Below are positions 1-9,030 of a DNA stretch of 34,985 nt, piece after piece. The stretch comes from Mycobacteriales bacterium. GTDB taxonomy: Bacteria > Actinomycetota > Actinomycetes > JAFAQI01 > DASSKL01. Both the position numbers and the translations under genes were made by a program. The notes under the pieces are model-generated. The model was not told where the DNA came from and did not search any database. It saw only the letters and a program-made list of their open reading frames with translations. The DNA is taken from contig DASSKL010000077.1 in assembly GCA_035690485.1 (NCBI GenBank), positions 1 to 34,985 of the forward strand, in the 5' to 3' direction. Within the stretch, counting starts at the first letter, position 1. Every line of letters begins with the position of its first letter.

Positions 1-1020
1 ACCGACGCCGAGCGCATGGAGGCCGTCCTCGACGACCCCTACGTGCTCATCCACCAGAACAAGATCTCGAGCATCGCGGAGTTCCTCCCGCTGCTCGAGA
101 AGGTCGTGCAGGGCGGCAAGCCGCTGCTGATCATCGCCGAGGACGTCGAGGGCGAGGCCCTGTCGACGCTCGTCGTCAACAAGATCCGCGGCACGTTCAC
201 CGCGGTCGCGGTCAAGGCGCCGGGCTTCGGCGACCGCCGCAAGGCGATGCTGCAGGACATGGCGGTCCTGACCGGCGGTCAGGTCGTCAGCCCCGACGTC
301 GGCCTCAAGCTCGACACCGTCGGCCTCGACGTGCTCGGCCGGGCCCGCCGCGTGACGATCACCAAGGACACCACGACGCTCGTCGACGGCGCCGGTGAGG
401 CGACCGCCATCGAGGACCGGGTGCGCCAGATCCGTCGCGAGATCGAGGAGACCGACTCCGACTGGGATCGCGAGAAGCTCCAGGAGCGGCTCGCCAAGCT
501 CGCCGGCGGCGTCGGCGTGATCCGGGTCGGGGCGGCCACCGAGGTCGAGCTCAAGGAGAGGAAGCACCGGCTCGAGGACGCGATCTCCGCGACTCGCGCG
601 GCGATCGAGGAGGGCATCGTCGCCGGCGGCGGCGCCACGCTGGTCCACGCCACCGCGGCTCTCGAGGGCGACTGCGGCCTGACCGGTGACGAGGCGACCG
701 GGGTGCGGATCGTCCGCCAGGCGCTCGTCGAGCCGCTGCGCTGGATCGCCGAGAACGGCGGGCTCGAGGGCTACGTCGCCGTCGAGCGTGTCCGCGCGCT
801 TCCGGCCGGCCACGGCCTCGACGCGGTGAAGGGCGACTATGTCGACCTCGTCCAGCGAGGCGTCATCGACCCGGTCAAGGTCACCCGCTCCGCGGTGCAG
901 AACGCCGCCTCGATCGCCAGCATGCTGCTGACGACCGAGACGCTGGTCGCTGACAAGCCCGAGGAGGAAGAGGACGACCACGGGCACGGCCACGGGCATG
1001 GCCACGGCCACAGCCACTAG
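1..1020 (+). CDS. groEL1: Chaperonin GroEL1 (60 kDa), C-terminal part, 5' truncated by window edge
   Basis: The frame is open from base 1, so the gene begins upstream. About 339 residues remain of a family usually near 540. They cover part of the apical domain ([30 protein letters not shown]), the intermediate domain and the C-terminal equatorial domain ([49 protein letters not shown]). Cytosolic ATP-dependent folding chaperone. Instead of the GGM-rich tail of housekeeping GroEL, it ends in an acidic stretch and alternating His-Gly (bases 979-1017), the hallmark of actinobacterial GroEL1, normally encoded next to groES. Family identity is certain. The GroEL1 assignment rests on the tail and on the downstream bldM/sigD neighbourhood. 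Confidence 0.97.
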   Translation, partial: TDAERMEAVLDDPYVLIHQNKISSIAEFLPLLEKVVQGGKPLLIIAEDVEGEALSTLVVNKIRGTFTAVAVKAPGFGDRRKAMLQDMAVLTGGQVVSPDVGLKLDTVGLDVLGRARRVTITKDTTTLVDGAGEATAIEDRVRQIRREIEETDSDWDREKLQERLAKLAGGVGVIRVGAATEVELKERKHRLEDAISATRAAIEEGIVAGGGATLVHATAALEGDCGLTGDEATGVRIVRQALVEPLRWIAENGGLEGYVAVERVRALPAGHGLDAVKGDYVDLVQRGVIDPVKVTRSAVQNAASIASMLLTTETLVADKPEEEEDDHGHGHGHGHGHSH

Positions 1021-1043
1021 CCGTTTCTGACCATCAGTCCCGC

Positions 1044-1078
1044 GAGGGGCCCGGCGACCGCCGGGCCCCTCGTCCGTT
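1044..1078 (+). terminator. Intrinsic terminator of groEL1
   Basis: Perfect 12-bp inverted repeat GAGGGGCCCGGC / GCCGGGCCCCTC (1044-1055 with 1060-1071) around a 4-nt GACC loop, 23 nt after the groEL stop and followed by a short T-containing stretch. This is typical of GC-rich actinobacterial terminators, which often lack a long U-run. Confidence 0.85.
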
Positions 1079-1181
1079 TGCACCCGACCCGTCCAGGCAT
1101 TCGCCCCCCCGTGCGTAACCCGGACTAGTCCATTCGCGTTAGGGGACCCGTCGAGTCGTCGTACGGACGGGCAGGGAGCGG

Positions 1182-2093
1182 ATGGCGATCAGCAGGCACC
1201 GCCCGGTCGCCTTCGCCCTGCTCGTCGTGCTGCTGGGGGCCGGCGCCTTCCTGCTGCCGCGCGCCTCGGCGACGGCCACCCCGCAGCAGTACGCCGCCCG
1301 GCTGTTGCAGCTGGTCAACCAGGCCCGCTCGTCCAACGGGCTCGTCGCGGTCACGGCGGCCACCGGCACCAGCGAGGTCGCCGACGGCTGGGCCGCGCAG
1401 CTGATGAGCCGCCAGGCGCTGGCGCACAACCCGGACCTGCAGCACGACCTCGAGACGCACGGCTCGCCGGACTGGCAGACCTACGGCGAGGTCGTCGGCC
1501 GGGGTCCGGCCGACGACCCGGACGCCCTCTTCAACGGATACATGCAGTCCTCGGAGCACCGCTCGGTGATCCTCGACCCCGCGGTGCGGTTCATCGGCCT
1601 CGGCGTTCGCGACGACGCCAGCGGCGCCGCCTGGAACGTGCTCGACTTCGTCGACCGCTACCACGACACGTCGACGACGTCCCCGGCACCAGCAGCGGCG
1701 CCGGCCCCGGCGCCCCCGCCGGCCGCTGCCGCACCGCGCGCCGCCGCGCCGGCTGCCGCCCCGGCCGTCAGCGCCCCGGTCGCAGCAGCACCACGGGCCG
1801 CCGCGCCCCGAGCCGCGGTAGCCACCGTGGCCCTGACCTCGGCGCACGGTGTGAACCTCGGCGGCTGGCCCACCGCTGTACCCCTCCAGCACCGCAACCG
1901 GGCGATCCCCGCCGCGCTGGTCTCCGTCGGGGTCCAGGCGCAGTGGCCGGCAGCGGTCACGGTGCCGTTGCCCGGTCATGGCCGGCCGCCGGCGGCCCCG
2001 GTCGTCGTCGCCGCGCTGCTCGTCGGGCTCGCTGCGGTGGGCGTGCTCGCCGCGGCTGTTGGGGGCATCAGCCCGGCGCGTCGCGCGCAGTGA
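1182..2093 (+). CDS. Exported CAP/SCP-domain protein with C-terminal membrane anchor
   Basis: 303 residues. ATG with an AGGGAG-type RBS a few nt upstream. N-terminal signal segment (about residues 5-31, hydrophobic, ending near ASATATP). A CAP/SCP (PR-1-like) domain spans about residues 35-160: LVNQARSSNG, LAHNPDL with the conserved His, GEVVG (family GENV-type motif), and SSEHRSVILDP (family HR-x-x-IL motif). Then come about 60 residues of Ala/Pro-rich linker and a C-terminal hydrophobic helix (about 270-293) followed by a short basic end, suggesting a protein tethered to the membrane with the CAP domain outside. Bacterial CAP proteins are poorly characterised, so substrate and role are unknown. 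It stands alone after the groEL terminator. Confidence 0.85.
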   Translation: MAISRHRPVAFALLVVLLGAGAFLLPRASATATPQQYAARLLQLVNQARSSNGLVAVTAATGTSEVADGWAAQLMSRQALAHNPDLQHDLETHGSPDWQTYGEVVGRGPADDPDALFNGYMQSSEHRSVILDPAVRFIGLGVRDDASGAAWNVLDFVDRYHDTSTTSPAPAAAPAPAPPPAAAAPRAAAPAAAPAVSAPVAAAPRAAAPRAAVATVALTSAHGVNLGGWPTAVPLQHRNRAIPAALVSVGVQAQWPAAVTVPLPGHGRPPAAPVVVAALLVGLAAVGVLAAAVGGISPARRAQ

Positions 2094-2129
2094 CCCGAAC
2101 GGCTCTGCGGTGCCCGGTCCGCAGCGCCG

Positions 2130-2135
2130 TAGTCT
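2130..2135 (+). promoter_or_regulatory. Leaderless -10 element (TAGTCT) for the TPR-like gene
   Basis: TAGTCT fits the actinobacterial TAnnnT -10 consensus and lies exactly 6 nt before the GTG at 2142, so transcription should begin at or next to the start codon. No Shine-Dalgarno sequence precedes the GTG. Confidence 0.6.
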
Positions 2136-2141
2136 CCGGGC

Positions 2142-3047
2142 GTGGCCGGCGATCTCGCGTCCCTCCTTGCCGCTGGTGAGCGCGCGGCGTTCCACGGACC
2201 GCCGGCGAGCGCGGTCGACGTGCTTCGGCAGGCCGGCGAGCTCGCCACCGCGCAGGGACGGCCGGCCGAGGCCACGGCGGCAGGCTGGCTGAGCGGGGTG
2301 GCCCTGTCTGCCGCCGGCCGCTACGGCAGCGCCCTGCAGGTGCTGGACCCGCTCGTCGCGGCCGGCGACGACGCCGGCGCGAGCGCGGAGGCCCGGCTGT
2401 TCGCCGCTCTCTCGGCCGCGACGGCGGCCAGTGTGCACCGTGCGCTCGGGCGGCACGACGACGCGACGGCCTACGACAACCGCGGGCTGGGGCTCGCCGA
2501 CGCCCGGCCGGAGGCGGTGTTCGACGCGCTGCTGGGCCTGGCCTCCGACGCGGTCGGGCTGGGGCAGGCCGAGGAGGCCGCCTCCCGCCTGTCCGCCGCC
2601 GCCGACCTGGTCGGGGACCGCGACGAGTGGTGGCGCCAGCGGGTGCGGCTGGACTGGGTGCGTGCCGAGGTCGCGCTGCTCGATGGCCGGCCCGACGACG
2701 CCGTCGAGGCGGCCGGCGACGCGGTCGGTCGGGCCGAGCAGGCGCGGGCGCCCCGACACGTCGCGAAGGGACTCCTCTTCCAGGGCGTCGCACGGCTCGA
2801 AGCGGGATCACCAGCCGCGGTCGAGACGTTGCGCCGGGCCGCCACCCTGGCCGAAGGTCTCGGCGCGCTCCCGGTGAGCTGGCCGGCGCGCGCACTGCTC
2901 GGCGCGCTGCTCGGCGACGACCCGGAGGCCGCCGCCAGCTTCGCCGCCGCTCGCGAGGCCGTCTCGGCGATCGCCGACGACCTGCGCGAGGACCTGCGCC
3001 GGCAGTGGCTCGCGCGGCCGGACGTCGCGGCGCTGGGCAGAACCTGA
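2142..3047 (+). CDS. TPR-like helical repeat protein, function unknown
   Basis: 301 residues, GTG start supported by the leaderless -10 element. The sequence is Ala-rich and almost wholly helical, with repeated units resembling tetratricopeptide repeats (AAGWLSGVALSAAGRYGSAL, LGRHDDATAYDNRGLGLA, RLDWVRAEVALLDGRPDDAVEAA, AKGLLFQGVARLEAG). No signal peptide, membrane segment or catalytic motif is visible, so it is probably a cytosolic scaffold or regulator. It sits between the CAP gene and bldM, 102 nt upstream of the latter. I do not recognise a named family beyond the repeat fold. Function cannot be inferred. Confidence 0.8.
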   Translation: MAGDLASLLAAGERAAFHGPPASAVDVLRQAGELATAQGRPAEATAAGWLSGVALSAAGRYGSALQVLDPLVAAGDDAGASAEARLFAALSAATAASVHRALGRHDDATAYDNRGLGLADARPEAVFDALLGLASDAVGLGQAEEAASRLSAAADLVGDRDEWWRQRVRLDWVRAEVALLDGRPDDAVEAAGDAVGRAEQARAPRHVAKGLLFQGVARLEAGSPAAVETLRRAATLAEGLGALPVSWPARALLGALLGDDPEAAASFAAAREAVSAIADDLREDLRRQWLARPDVAALGRT

Positions 3048-3149
3048 CGTTTGGTCGCGCGGAACAGCAGCCGGCGAACCCTCCAGTTGCGGGGCCGGCC
3101 GGCCGATGAGACTGCAGACGGCACGGGGGCGCGGCACTGGGAAGGGGCC

Positions 3150-3749
3150 ATGGCAACGGTCCTCATCTGTGACGACCACGGGCGCGTTCACGGCGGTCTG
3201 CACCGGCAGGTTGCCGATCTCCCCGGCGTGGACCGGGTGACGACGGCGGCCACGGTCGACGAGGTGCTCGCCCGCTGGGGCGCCGAACGCCCGGCGCTGG
3301 TCCTCATGGACCTCGACCTCCCGGGCCTCGGCGGTCTCGAGACCACCCGGCGACTGGTCGCGGCCTACCCCGAGGCGACCGTCGTGGTGCTCGCCGCCGA
3401 CGGCGACCGCGAGTCCGTCGCCCAGGCGATCGCCGGCGGGGCCCGCGGCTACCTCGTCAAGAACGCGTCCGCGACCGAGCTCGGCGCCGTCATCGCCGGC
3501 GCGCTGGCCGGCATCGCCGACGTCATCCCGGCCCAGGCCACCCCCGCCGACCGTCCGCAGCTCACCGAGCGGGAGCAGCAGGTGCTCGAGGGCATGGCGC
3601 AAGGGCGCACCAACGCCGAGATCGGCCGCGAGCTCTACCTGTCCGAGGACACCATCAAGACCCACGCCCGGCGGCTGTTCCGCAAGCTCGACGCCGGTGA
3701 CCGCGCGCAGGCCGTGGCCCTGGGGTTTCGGCACGGTTTGGTGCGTTGA
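3150..3749 (+). CDS. bldM: BldM-like response regulator (REC + LuxR/NarL-type HTH)
   Basis: 199 residues. ATG at 3150 preceded by a GGAAGGGG ribosome site. An upstream in-frame extension to 3051 has no support. Receiver domain about residues 1-120: acidic pair D8-D9, candidate phospho-acceptor D54 (LVLMDLDLPG) and a Lys in GYLVKNAS. The usual switch Thr/Ser is Ala (VVVLAAD). C-terminal LuxR-type HTH about residues 132-195 (LTEREQQVLEGMAQGRTNAEIGRELYLSEDTIKTHARRLFRKL). The HTH is very close to Streptomyces BldM, which controls developmental genes alone or as a heterodimer with WhiI and does not need D54 phosphorylation. No sensor kinase is adjacent, as expected for an orphan regulator. Position before the sigD/shbA-type gene matches Streptomyces. 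Confidence 0.9.
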   Translation: MATVLICDDHGRVHGGLHRQVADLPGVDRVTTAATVDEVLARWGAERPALVLMDLDLPGLGGLETTRRLVAAYPEATVVVLAADGDRESVAQAIAGGARGYLVKNASATELGAVIAGALAGIADVIPAQATPADRPQLTEREQQVLEGMAQGRTNAEIGRELYLSEDTIKTHARRLFRKLDAGDRAQAVALGFRHGLVR

Positions 3750-3765
3750 CCGGGGCTTCTGCGTC

Positions 3766-3771
3766 TACGCT
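3766..3771 (+). promoter_or_regulatory. Possible -10 element (TACGCT) for the sigma factor gene
   Basis: TACGCT matches TAnnnT and lies 17 nt after the bldM stop. No well-spaced -35 is visible: a TTGACC overlaps the bldM stop but is only 14 nt away. It would give a leader of roughly 65 nt to the GTG at 3843. Confidence 0.35.
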
Positions 3772-3842
3772 GAAGTCGGCTGGCCACGTACCTTCCGCCC
3801 CGGTGGCCGCAGGTGTTACCTGTCGTCGGAGCGGATGAGGGC

Positions 3843-4457
3843 GTGAGTCACACGTCTGCCGTAACGGATGCGGATCGACGAGCGATGAGGTGGGTGGTGG
3901 ACGACGACGCGCTGGTCGCCCTCACCGCCGAAGCCGTGCGGGGCGATCGAGCGGCTGCCGGCGCACTGCTCGCCCACTTCCGTCCCGCCGTAGTCCGCTA
4001 CTGCCGGGCCAGGCTAGGCCGTGTCGCCGGGACCTACGACATGGCCGACGACGTGGCCCAGGAGGTGTGTCTCGCCGTGTACACCGCGCTGCCGCGGTAC
4101 CGCGACGAAGGCCGCCCCTTCGCGGCCTTCGTCTTCGGCGTGGCCGCGCACAAGATGGCCGACGCGTGGCGTGCCCACGCGCGCATCCCGATCCCGCACC
4201 AGGAGATCCCCGACGACGTCGACCCGCAGCCCGGTCCCGAGCAGCTGGCGATCGCCGGCGACCAGGTCCGGCGCGCTCGCGAGCTGTTGGGCCAGCTGCC
4301 GCAGCAGTCCCGCGAGGTCGTGCTCATGCGCGTGGTCGCAGGTCTGTCGGCGGAGGAAACCGGTGCGGCGCTCGGCATGAGCCCCGGCGCGGTGCGCGTG
4401 ACCCAGCACCGCGCGCTGCGCCGGCTTCGCGGCCTGGCCGCGGAGGTCGTCGGATGA
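3843..4457 (+). CDS. sigD: ECF RNA polymerase sigma factor, SigD/ShbA type
   Basis: About 204 residues. Region 2 (VRYCRARLG, DMADDVAQEVCLAVYTALPRYRDEGRPFAAFVFGVAAHKMADAWR) and region 4 (LGQLPQQSREVVLMRVVAGLSAEETGAALGMSPGAVRVTQHRALRRLRGL) are close to M. tuberculosis SigD and Streptomyces ShbA, which direct RNA polymerase to housekeeping or ribosome-related genes and, for ShbA, to hrdB. The start is uncertain. GTG 3843 follows GATGAGGGC and is preferred. GTG 3813 is in frame but has no RBS and would make codon 2 a rare TTA. ATG 3885 is also possible. The stop overlaps the anti-sigma start (ATGA), so the pair is translationally coupled. Confidence 0.9.
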   Translation: MSHTSAVTDADRRAMRWVVDDDALVALTAEAVRGDRAAAGALLAHFRPAVVRYCRARLGRVAGTYDMADDVAQEVCLAVYTALPRYRDEGRPFAAFVFGVAAHKMADAWRAHARIPIPHQEIPDDVDPQPGPEQLAIAGDQVRRARELLGQLPQQSREVVLMRVVAGLSAEETGAALGMSPGAVRVTQHRALRRLRGLAAEVVG

Positions 4458-5365
4458 CCGACCTGCCCGACTGGGACGAGACTGTGAGCGTCGCAGCGAT
4501 CGCGCTCGACGACATGATGGTCGAGGCTCTGGTGGCCGGCGACCTCGCCGACGACGGCGACCCGGCTCTTACGTTGCTCGCCGCGCTGCGCGCGGACGTG
4601 GCCACCGGGCCGGGCAGCGACACGGCTGCGGACGCCGGGCTGACCGTCGTACCCCTGCGGGGTCCGTGGCGGCACCGCGCCCGCCGCTTCTCCCGCGGTG
4701 CCGTCGCTGCGAGCGCGGCGGTGATGACCGTGCTGTCTGCGGGCGGGGTGGCCGCCGCGAGTGTCGGCGCGACACCCGGCAGCGTGCTCTACCCGGTGCG
4801 CAAGGTGCTCATGGGCCCGGTCGAATCGCCGCTCGACTCGGTCTACCGGCTGCTCAACGGGGCGCGCGACGCACTCGACGACGGCAACCCGGTGGCCGCG
4901 CAGTCCAAGGTGACCGCCGCGCGTGACCAGCTGCAGTCGATCGGGGTCGACGCCGCCCAGGCGCGCGCCGATCTGTCGCAGCTCGAGACCGCGGTCGCCG
5001 CGGCCCAACCCGCTCCGTCGACCGCCGCGCCGGCCGCCGGTTCGGCGGCGCTGCCCGCCGCGCCTCCCGCCGATGCAGGCACCGGGGACGGGGCGGCCGG
5101 GCCGGCTACGGCCCCTGCGCCGACGACGGCGACCACGGTCGACCAGGGCACCCAGGTCGACAGCCAGGCCTCACCGGTGCCGTCGGCGACCACCGGCACC
5201 GACCCGAGCGCCAGCCCCTCGCCCTCGCCCTCGGCGACGCCGTCCCCTTCGGCCTCGGCCAGTCCCACCGGTTCGCCGTCACCGGCGCCGACCGGGCAGC
5301 AGCAGCCGCGCACCGTGACTTCACCGTCACCCGGCCCGGCGGAGACCCCGGTCGCCGGCGGCTGA
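4454..5365 (+). CDS. rsdA: RsdA-like membrane anti-sigma-D factor
   Basis: 303 residues, ATG overlapping the sigma-factor stop by 4 nt. The N-terminal cytosolic segment (LPDWDETVSVAAIALDDMMVEALVAGDL) is where RsdA binds sigma-D. A single membrane helix lies near residues 78-100 (AVAASAAVMTVLSAGGVAAASVG). Outside comes a helical region (GSVLYPVRKVLMGPVESPLDSVYRLLNGARDAL, then ARDQLQSIGVDAAQARADLSQLETAVAAA). The last roughly 120 residues are low-complexity Ala/Pro/Thr then Ser-Pro repeats, probably a wall-spanning tail. The family keeps sigma-D inactive at the membrane until proteolysis releases it. Assignment rests on gene order and topology more than on sequence identity, which is low in this family. 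Confidence 0.82.
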   Translation: MTDLPDWDETVSVAAIALDDMMVEALVAGDLADDGDPALTLLAALRADVATGPGSDTAADAGLTVVPLRGPWRHRARRFSRGAVAASAAVMTVLSAGGVAAASVGATPGSVLYPVRKVLMGPVESPLDSVYRLLNGARDALDDGNPVAAQSKVTAARDQLQSIGVDAAQARADLSQLETAVAAAQPAPSTAAPAAGSAALPAAPPADAGTGDGAAGPATAPAPTTATTVDQGTQVDSQASPVPSATTGTDPSASPSPSPSATPSPSASASPTGSPSPAPTGQQQPRTVTSPSPGPAETPVAGG

Positions 5366-5401
5366 TCAGCCGCGCCCCGTGGCCGTCGGGTCGTCGCGGT
5401 C

Positions 5402-5448
5402 GGCACGATGCTCAGCCGGCACGATGCTCGGCCGGCGCGTGCTCAGCC
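5402..5448. repeat. Three tandem imperfect 16-bp repeats between convergent genes
   Basis: Units GGCACGATGCTCAGCC (5402-5417), GGCACGATGCTCGGCC (5418-5433) and GGCGCGTGCTCAGCC (5434-5448, one base shorter). They fill the gap between rsdA and DUF5319 and run over the DUF5319 stop (5443-5445). Each unit begins GGC and ends GCC, so short hairpins are possible on both strands. They may act in termination or be a simple slippage expansion. Confidence 0.7.
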
Positions 5449-5892
5449 CGAGGAACGGCCGCCCTGGGGGCGGTCGGGGCTCGGGTCGACCGGCTCGTCG
5501 TCGGCGTCGAGCACCCCGTCGGCGAAGCCGCGGGCGTAGTCCCAGCTGACGTAGTCGGCCGGGTCCGGGCTGAACGCCGGCTCGTGCACGCGGGTCTGCC
5601 CGGCGTCGAGCAGGTGGCGCAGGTTGCCCGCCAGCAGGTCCCAGGAGAAGTAGTGCGGCTCGCGGCAGTCGTCGCAGTCGACGACCAGCCCGCGCACGGC
5701 CCGAGGCTCGAGCAAGGCGCGGAAGACCTCGAGGTCCTCGAGGTCGGAGAGGATCTCCTCGCGGTCCTCGGGCGTCAGCGGCTCGGGTTCCTCGTCACCG
5801 TCGTCGTGGTCGGCGTCCCACTCGGGCTGCCAGTCACGCGCCGGGTCGCTCGGATCGCCCGCGAACGGGTCGAGAGGCGCGTCGTCCTGCAT
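5443..5892 (-). CDS. DUF5319 protein
   Basis: 149 residues, ATG at 5892 fixed by a leaderless -10 element 6 nt upstream. The N-terminus (MQDDAPLDPFAGDPSDPARD) is the typical DUF5319 opening. It is followed by a highly acidic stretch, LTPEDREEILSDLEDLEVFRALLEPRAVRG, a paired-Cys motif VVDCDDCREPHYFSWDLLAGNLRHLLD, and YVSWDYARGFADGVLD. No signal or membrane segment. The family is actinobacterial, is regularly found between the sigD/rsdA pair and guaB, and has no known function. The CDDC motif could bind metal or be redox active, but that is only inference. Confidence 0.9.
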   Translation of the reverse strand: MQDDAPLDPFAGDPSDPARDWQPEWDADHDDGDEEPEPLTPEDREEILSDLEDLEVFRALLEPRAVRGLVVDCDDCREPHYFSWDLLAGNLRHLLDAGQTRVHEPAFSPDPADYVSWDYARGFADGVLDADDEPVDPSPDRPQGGRSSG

Positions 5893-5898
5893 CGATCC

Positions 5899-5904
5899 AC
5901 GGTA
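5899..5904 (-). promoter_or_regulatory. Leaderless -10 element (TACCGT) for DUF5319
   Basis: On the minus strand TACCGT is followed by 6 nt (GGATCG) and then the ATG at 5892, the actinobacterial leaderless arrangement. Confidence 0.6.
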
Positions 5905-5947
5905 GCGCCTGACCGCCCGAGCGGAAGGCCTGCGCGCGGGACGGTGA

Positions 5948-7567
<1,620 letters not shown>

Positions 7568-7572
7568 GGCTC

Positions 7573-8682
7573 ATGACTGACGTGGAGATCGGGGCCGGCA
7601 AGACCGGCCGGCTGGGTTACGGCTTCGACGACGTGGCGATCGTGCCGTCGCGCCGCACTCGCGATCCCGAGGACGTGTCGATCGCCTGGCAGGTCGACGC
7701 CTACCGGTTCGAGCTGCCGTTCCTCGCGGCGCCCATGGACAGTGTCGTCTCGCCGGCCACCGCGATCGCGATCGCCCGGCACGGCGGGCTCGGCGTGCTC
7801 GACCTCGAGGGGTTGTGGACGCGCTACGACGACCCGGAGCCGCTCCTCGCCGAGCTGGCGGCTCTGGACGGCGTCGAGGGTGAGCGGCGGCTGCGCGAGC
7901 TCTACGCCGAGCCGGTCAAGGAGGACCTGATCGGCGCCCGCATCAAGGAGGTTCGTGACGCGGGCGTCATCGCGGCCGGCGCACTGTCGCCGCAGCGCAC
8001 CGCGCGGCTGCACAAGGCCGTGCTCGACGCGGGCGTCGACCTGTTCGTCATCCGGGGCACCACCGTCTCGGCGGAGCACGTCTCGACGCAGGAGGAGCCG
8101 CTCAACCTCAAGCAGTTCATCTACGAGCTCGACGTGCCGGTCATCGTCGGCGGCTGTGCGACCTACCAGGCGGCGTTGCACCTCATGCGCACCGGCGCGG
8201 CCGGCGTGCTCGTCGGATTCGGAGGAGGCTCGGGCCACACCACGCGCGACGTGCTCGGGGTCGGGGTGCCGATGGCGACCGCGGTGGCCGACGTGGCCGC
8301 GGCCCGACGCGACTACCTCGACGAGTCCGGCGGTCGTTACGTGCACGTGGTGGCCGACGGCGGCGTGGGCCGCTCCGGCGACCTTGCCAAGGCGTTCGCC
8401 TGCGGCGCCGACGGCGTGATGATGGGCTCGCCGCTGGCCCGGGCCGCGGAGGCGCCCGGCCGTGGCTGGCACTGGGGGGCGGAGGCCCGGCATCCGCGGC
8501 TGCCCCGCGGCCGGCGGGTCCACGTCGGCACGGCCGGTTCTCTCGAGGAGATCCTCGTCGGCCCGTCGGGCGTCGCCGACGGCACCATGAACCTCGCCGG
8601 TGCCCTACGCCACGCGATGGCGACCACGGGCTACTCCACGCTCAAGGAGTTCCAGCGCGTCGAGGTCGCTGTTCGTGGTTAG
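7573..8682 (+). CDS. guaB3: GuaB3-family IMP dehydrogenase-related protein
   Basis: 369 residues, ATG 5 nt after the guaB stop with GAGGC just upstream. IMPDH/GMP-reductase barrel without CBS domains (FDDVAIVPSRRTRDPEDVSIAW, APMDSVVSPATAIAIARHGGLGVLD, VHVVADGGVGRSGDLAKAFACGADGVMMGSPLA). At the loop where IMPDH has [10 protein letters not shown] this protein reads GFGGGSGHTT (residues 215-224), with His222 in place of the catalytic Cys, so ordinary IMPDH chemistry through a Cys-XMP intermediate is not expected. Actinobacterial GuaB3 proteins commonly lack this Cys as I recall. A cyanobacterial GuaB3 has been reported to act as a GMP reductase. The reaction here is unknown, probably linked to guanine nucleotides given the operon with guaB. 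Confidence 0.93.
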   Translation: MTDVEIGAGKTGRLGYGFDDVAIVPSRRTRDPEDVSIAWQVDAYRFELPFLAAPMDSVVSPATAIAIARHGGLGVLDLEGLWTRYDDPEPLLAELAALDGVEGERRLRELYAEPVKEDLIGARIKEVRDAGVIAAGALSPQRTARLHKAVLDAGVDLFVIRGTTVSAEHVSTQEEPLNLKQFIYELDVPVIVGGCATYQAALHLMRTGAAGVLVGFGGGSGHTTRDVLGVGVPMATAVADVAAARRDYLDESGGRYVHVVADGGVGRSGDLAKAFACGADGVMMGSPLARAAEAPGRGWHWGAEARHPRLPRGRRVHVGTAGSLEEILVGPSGVADGTMNLAGALRHAMATTGYSTLKEFQRVEVAVRG

Positions 8683-8690
8683 GCCCGACC

Positions 8691-8984
8691 TCAGCCGAGG
8701 CGCTTGCCTCGGCACAGCTCGAGGAGGGTGAGCGCGAGGGCCGAACCCGGCTGCCCCAGCGCCTTCGCGTAGCGGTCGACGATCTGCAGCTCGCGGCCGT
8801 GCTCGACCCGGCGGCCCCCGGCGGCGATCCGCGCCTGCTGGATGCCGCGGCTGACGGCGATCCGCTCCTGCACCAGCGCGACGATCTGCGCGTCGAGCTC
8901 GTCGATCCGGGTGCGGCCCTGGGCGATCACCTCGTCCGGTGTCTCGGCGTCGGGCGTCACGTCGGAGATCATCTCTGCACTCAT
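8691..8984 (-). CDS. aroQ: Chorismate mutase, AroQ class (short, actinobacterial type)
   Basis: 97 residues, ATG with GGAG 5-6 nt upstream. Converts chorismate to prephenate, the branch point to phenylalanine and tyrosine. All-helical AroQ domain: [34 protein letters not shown], then [16 protein letters not shown] and a terminal [11 protein letters not shown]. Length and C-terminus resemble intracellular M. tuberculosis Rv0948c, which is weakly active alone and is activated by binding DAHP synthase. No signal peptide. It lies near pcrA as in mycobacteria. Upstream is a Phe/Tyr-rich leader peptide with two hairpins (see separate entries), implying attenuation by aromatic amino acid supply. Its last codons contain the hairpin that probably terminates the convergent guaB-guaB3 transcript. 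Confidence 0.93.
   Translation of the reverse strand: MSAEMISDVTPDAETPDEVIAQGRTRIDELDAQIVALVQERIAVSRGIQQARIAAGGRRVEHGRELQIVDRYAKALGQPGSALALTLLELCRGKRLG
8694..8713 (+). terminator. Hairpin terminating guaB-guaB3, embedded in the 3' end of aroQ
   Basis: Perfect 8-bp stem GCCGAGGC / GCCTCGGC (8694-8701 with 8706-8713), loop GCTT, 11 nt after the guaB3 stop. There is no T-run. It overlaps the last codons of the convergent chorismate mutase gene and may serve both directions. Confidence 0.5.
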
Positions 8985-9030
8985 GTCTGCTCCATCGGGG
9001 CGGGCACCGCACCGGCTCCCGACGCGACGA

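Noticed and set aside
1111-1140. An MtrA-like pair of GTAAC/GTTA sites before the CAP gene
   Set aside because: The two halves are inverted-like and mismatched and the spacing does not fit the direct-repeat site I know. The palindrome GGACTAGTCC between them is too short to interpret alone.
3051-3149. N-terminal extension of the BldM-like regulator
   Set aside because: The receiver domain begins with MATVLICDD at 3150 after a good RBS. The extension has none and is not like the family.
2068-3156. Long antisense open frame over the TPR-like gene
   Set aside because: Arg/Pro/Ala-rich composition with no domain. It mirrors the codon bias of the plus-strand gene and is shadow coding.
5402-5448. 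CRISPR-like repeats
   Set aside because: The units are contiguous with no spacers and only three copies, and no cas genes are present.
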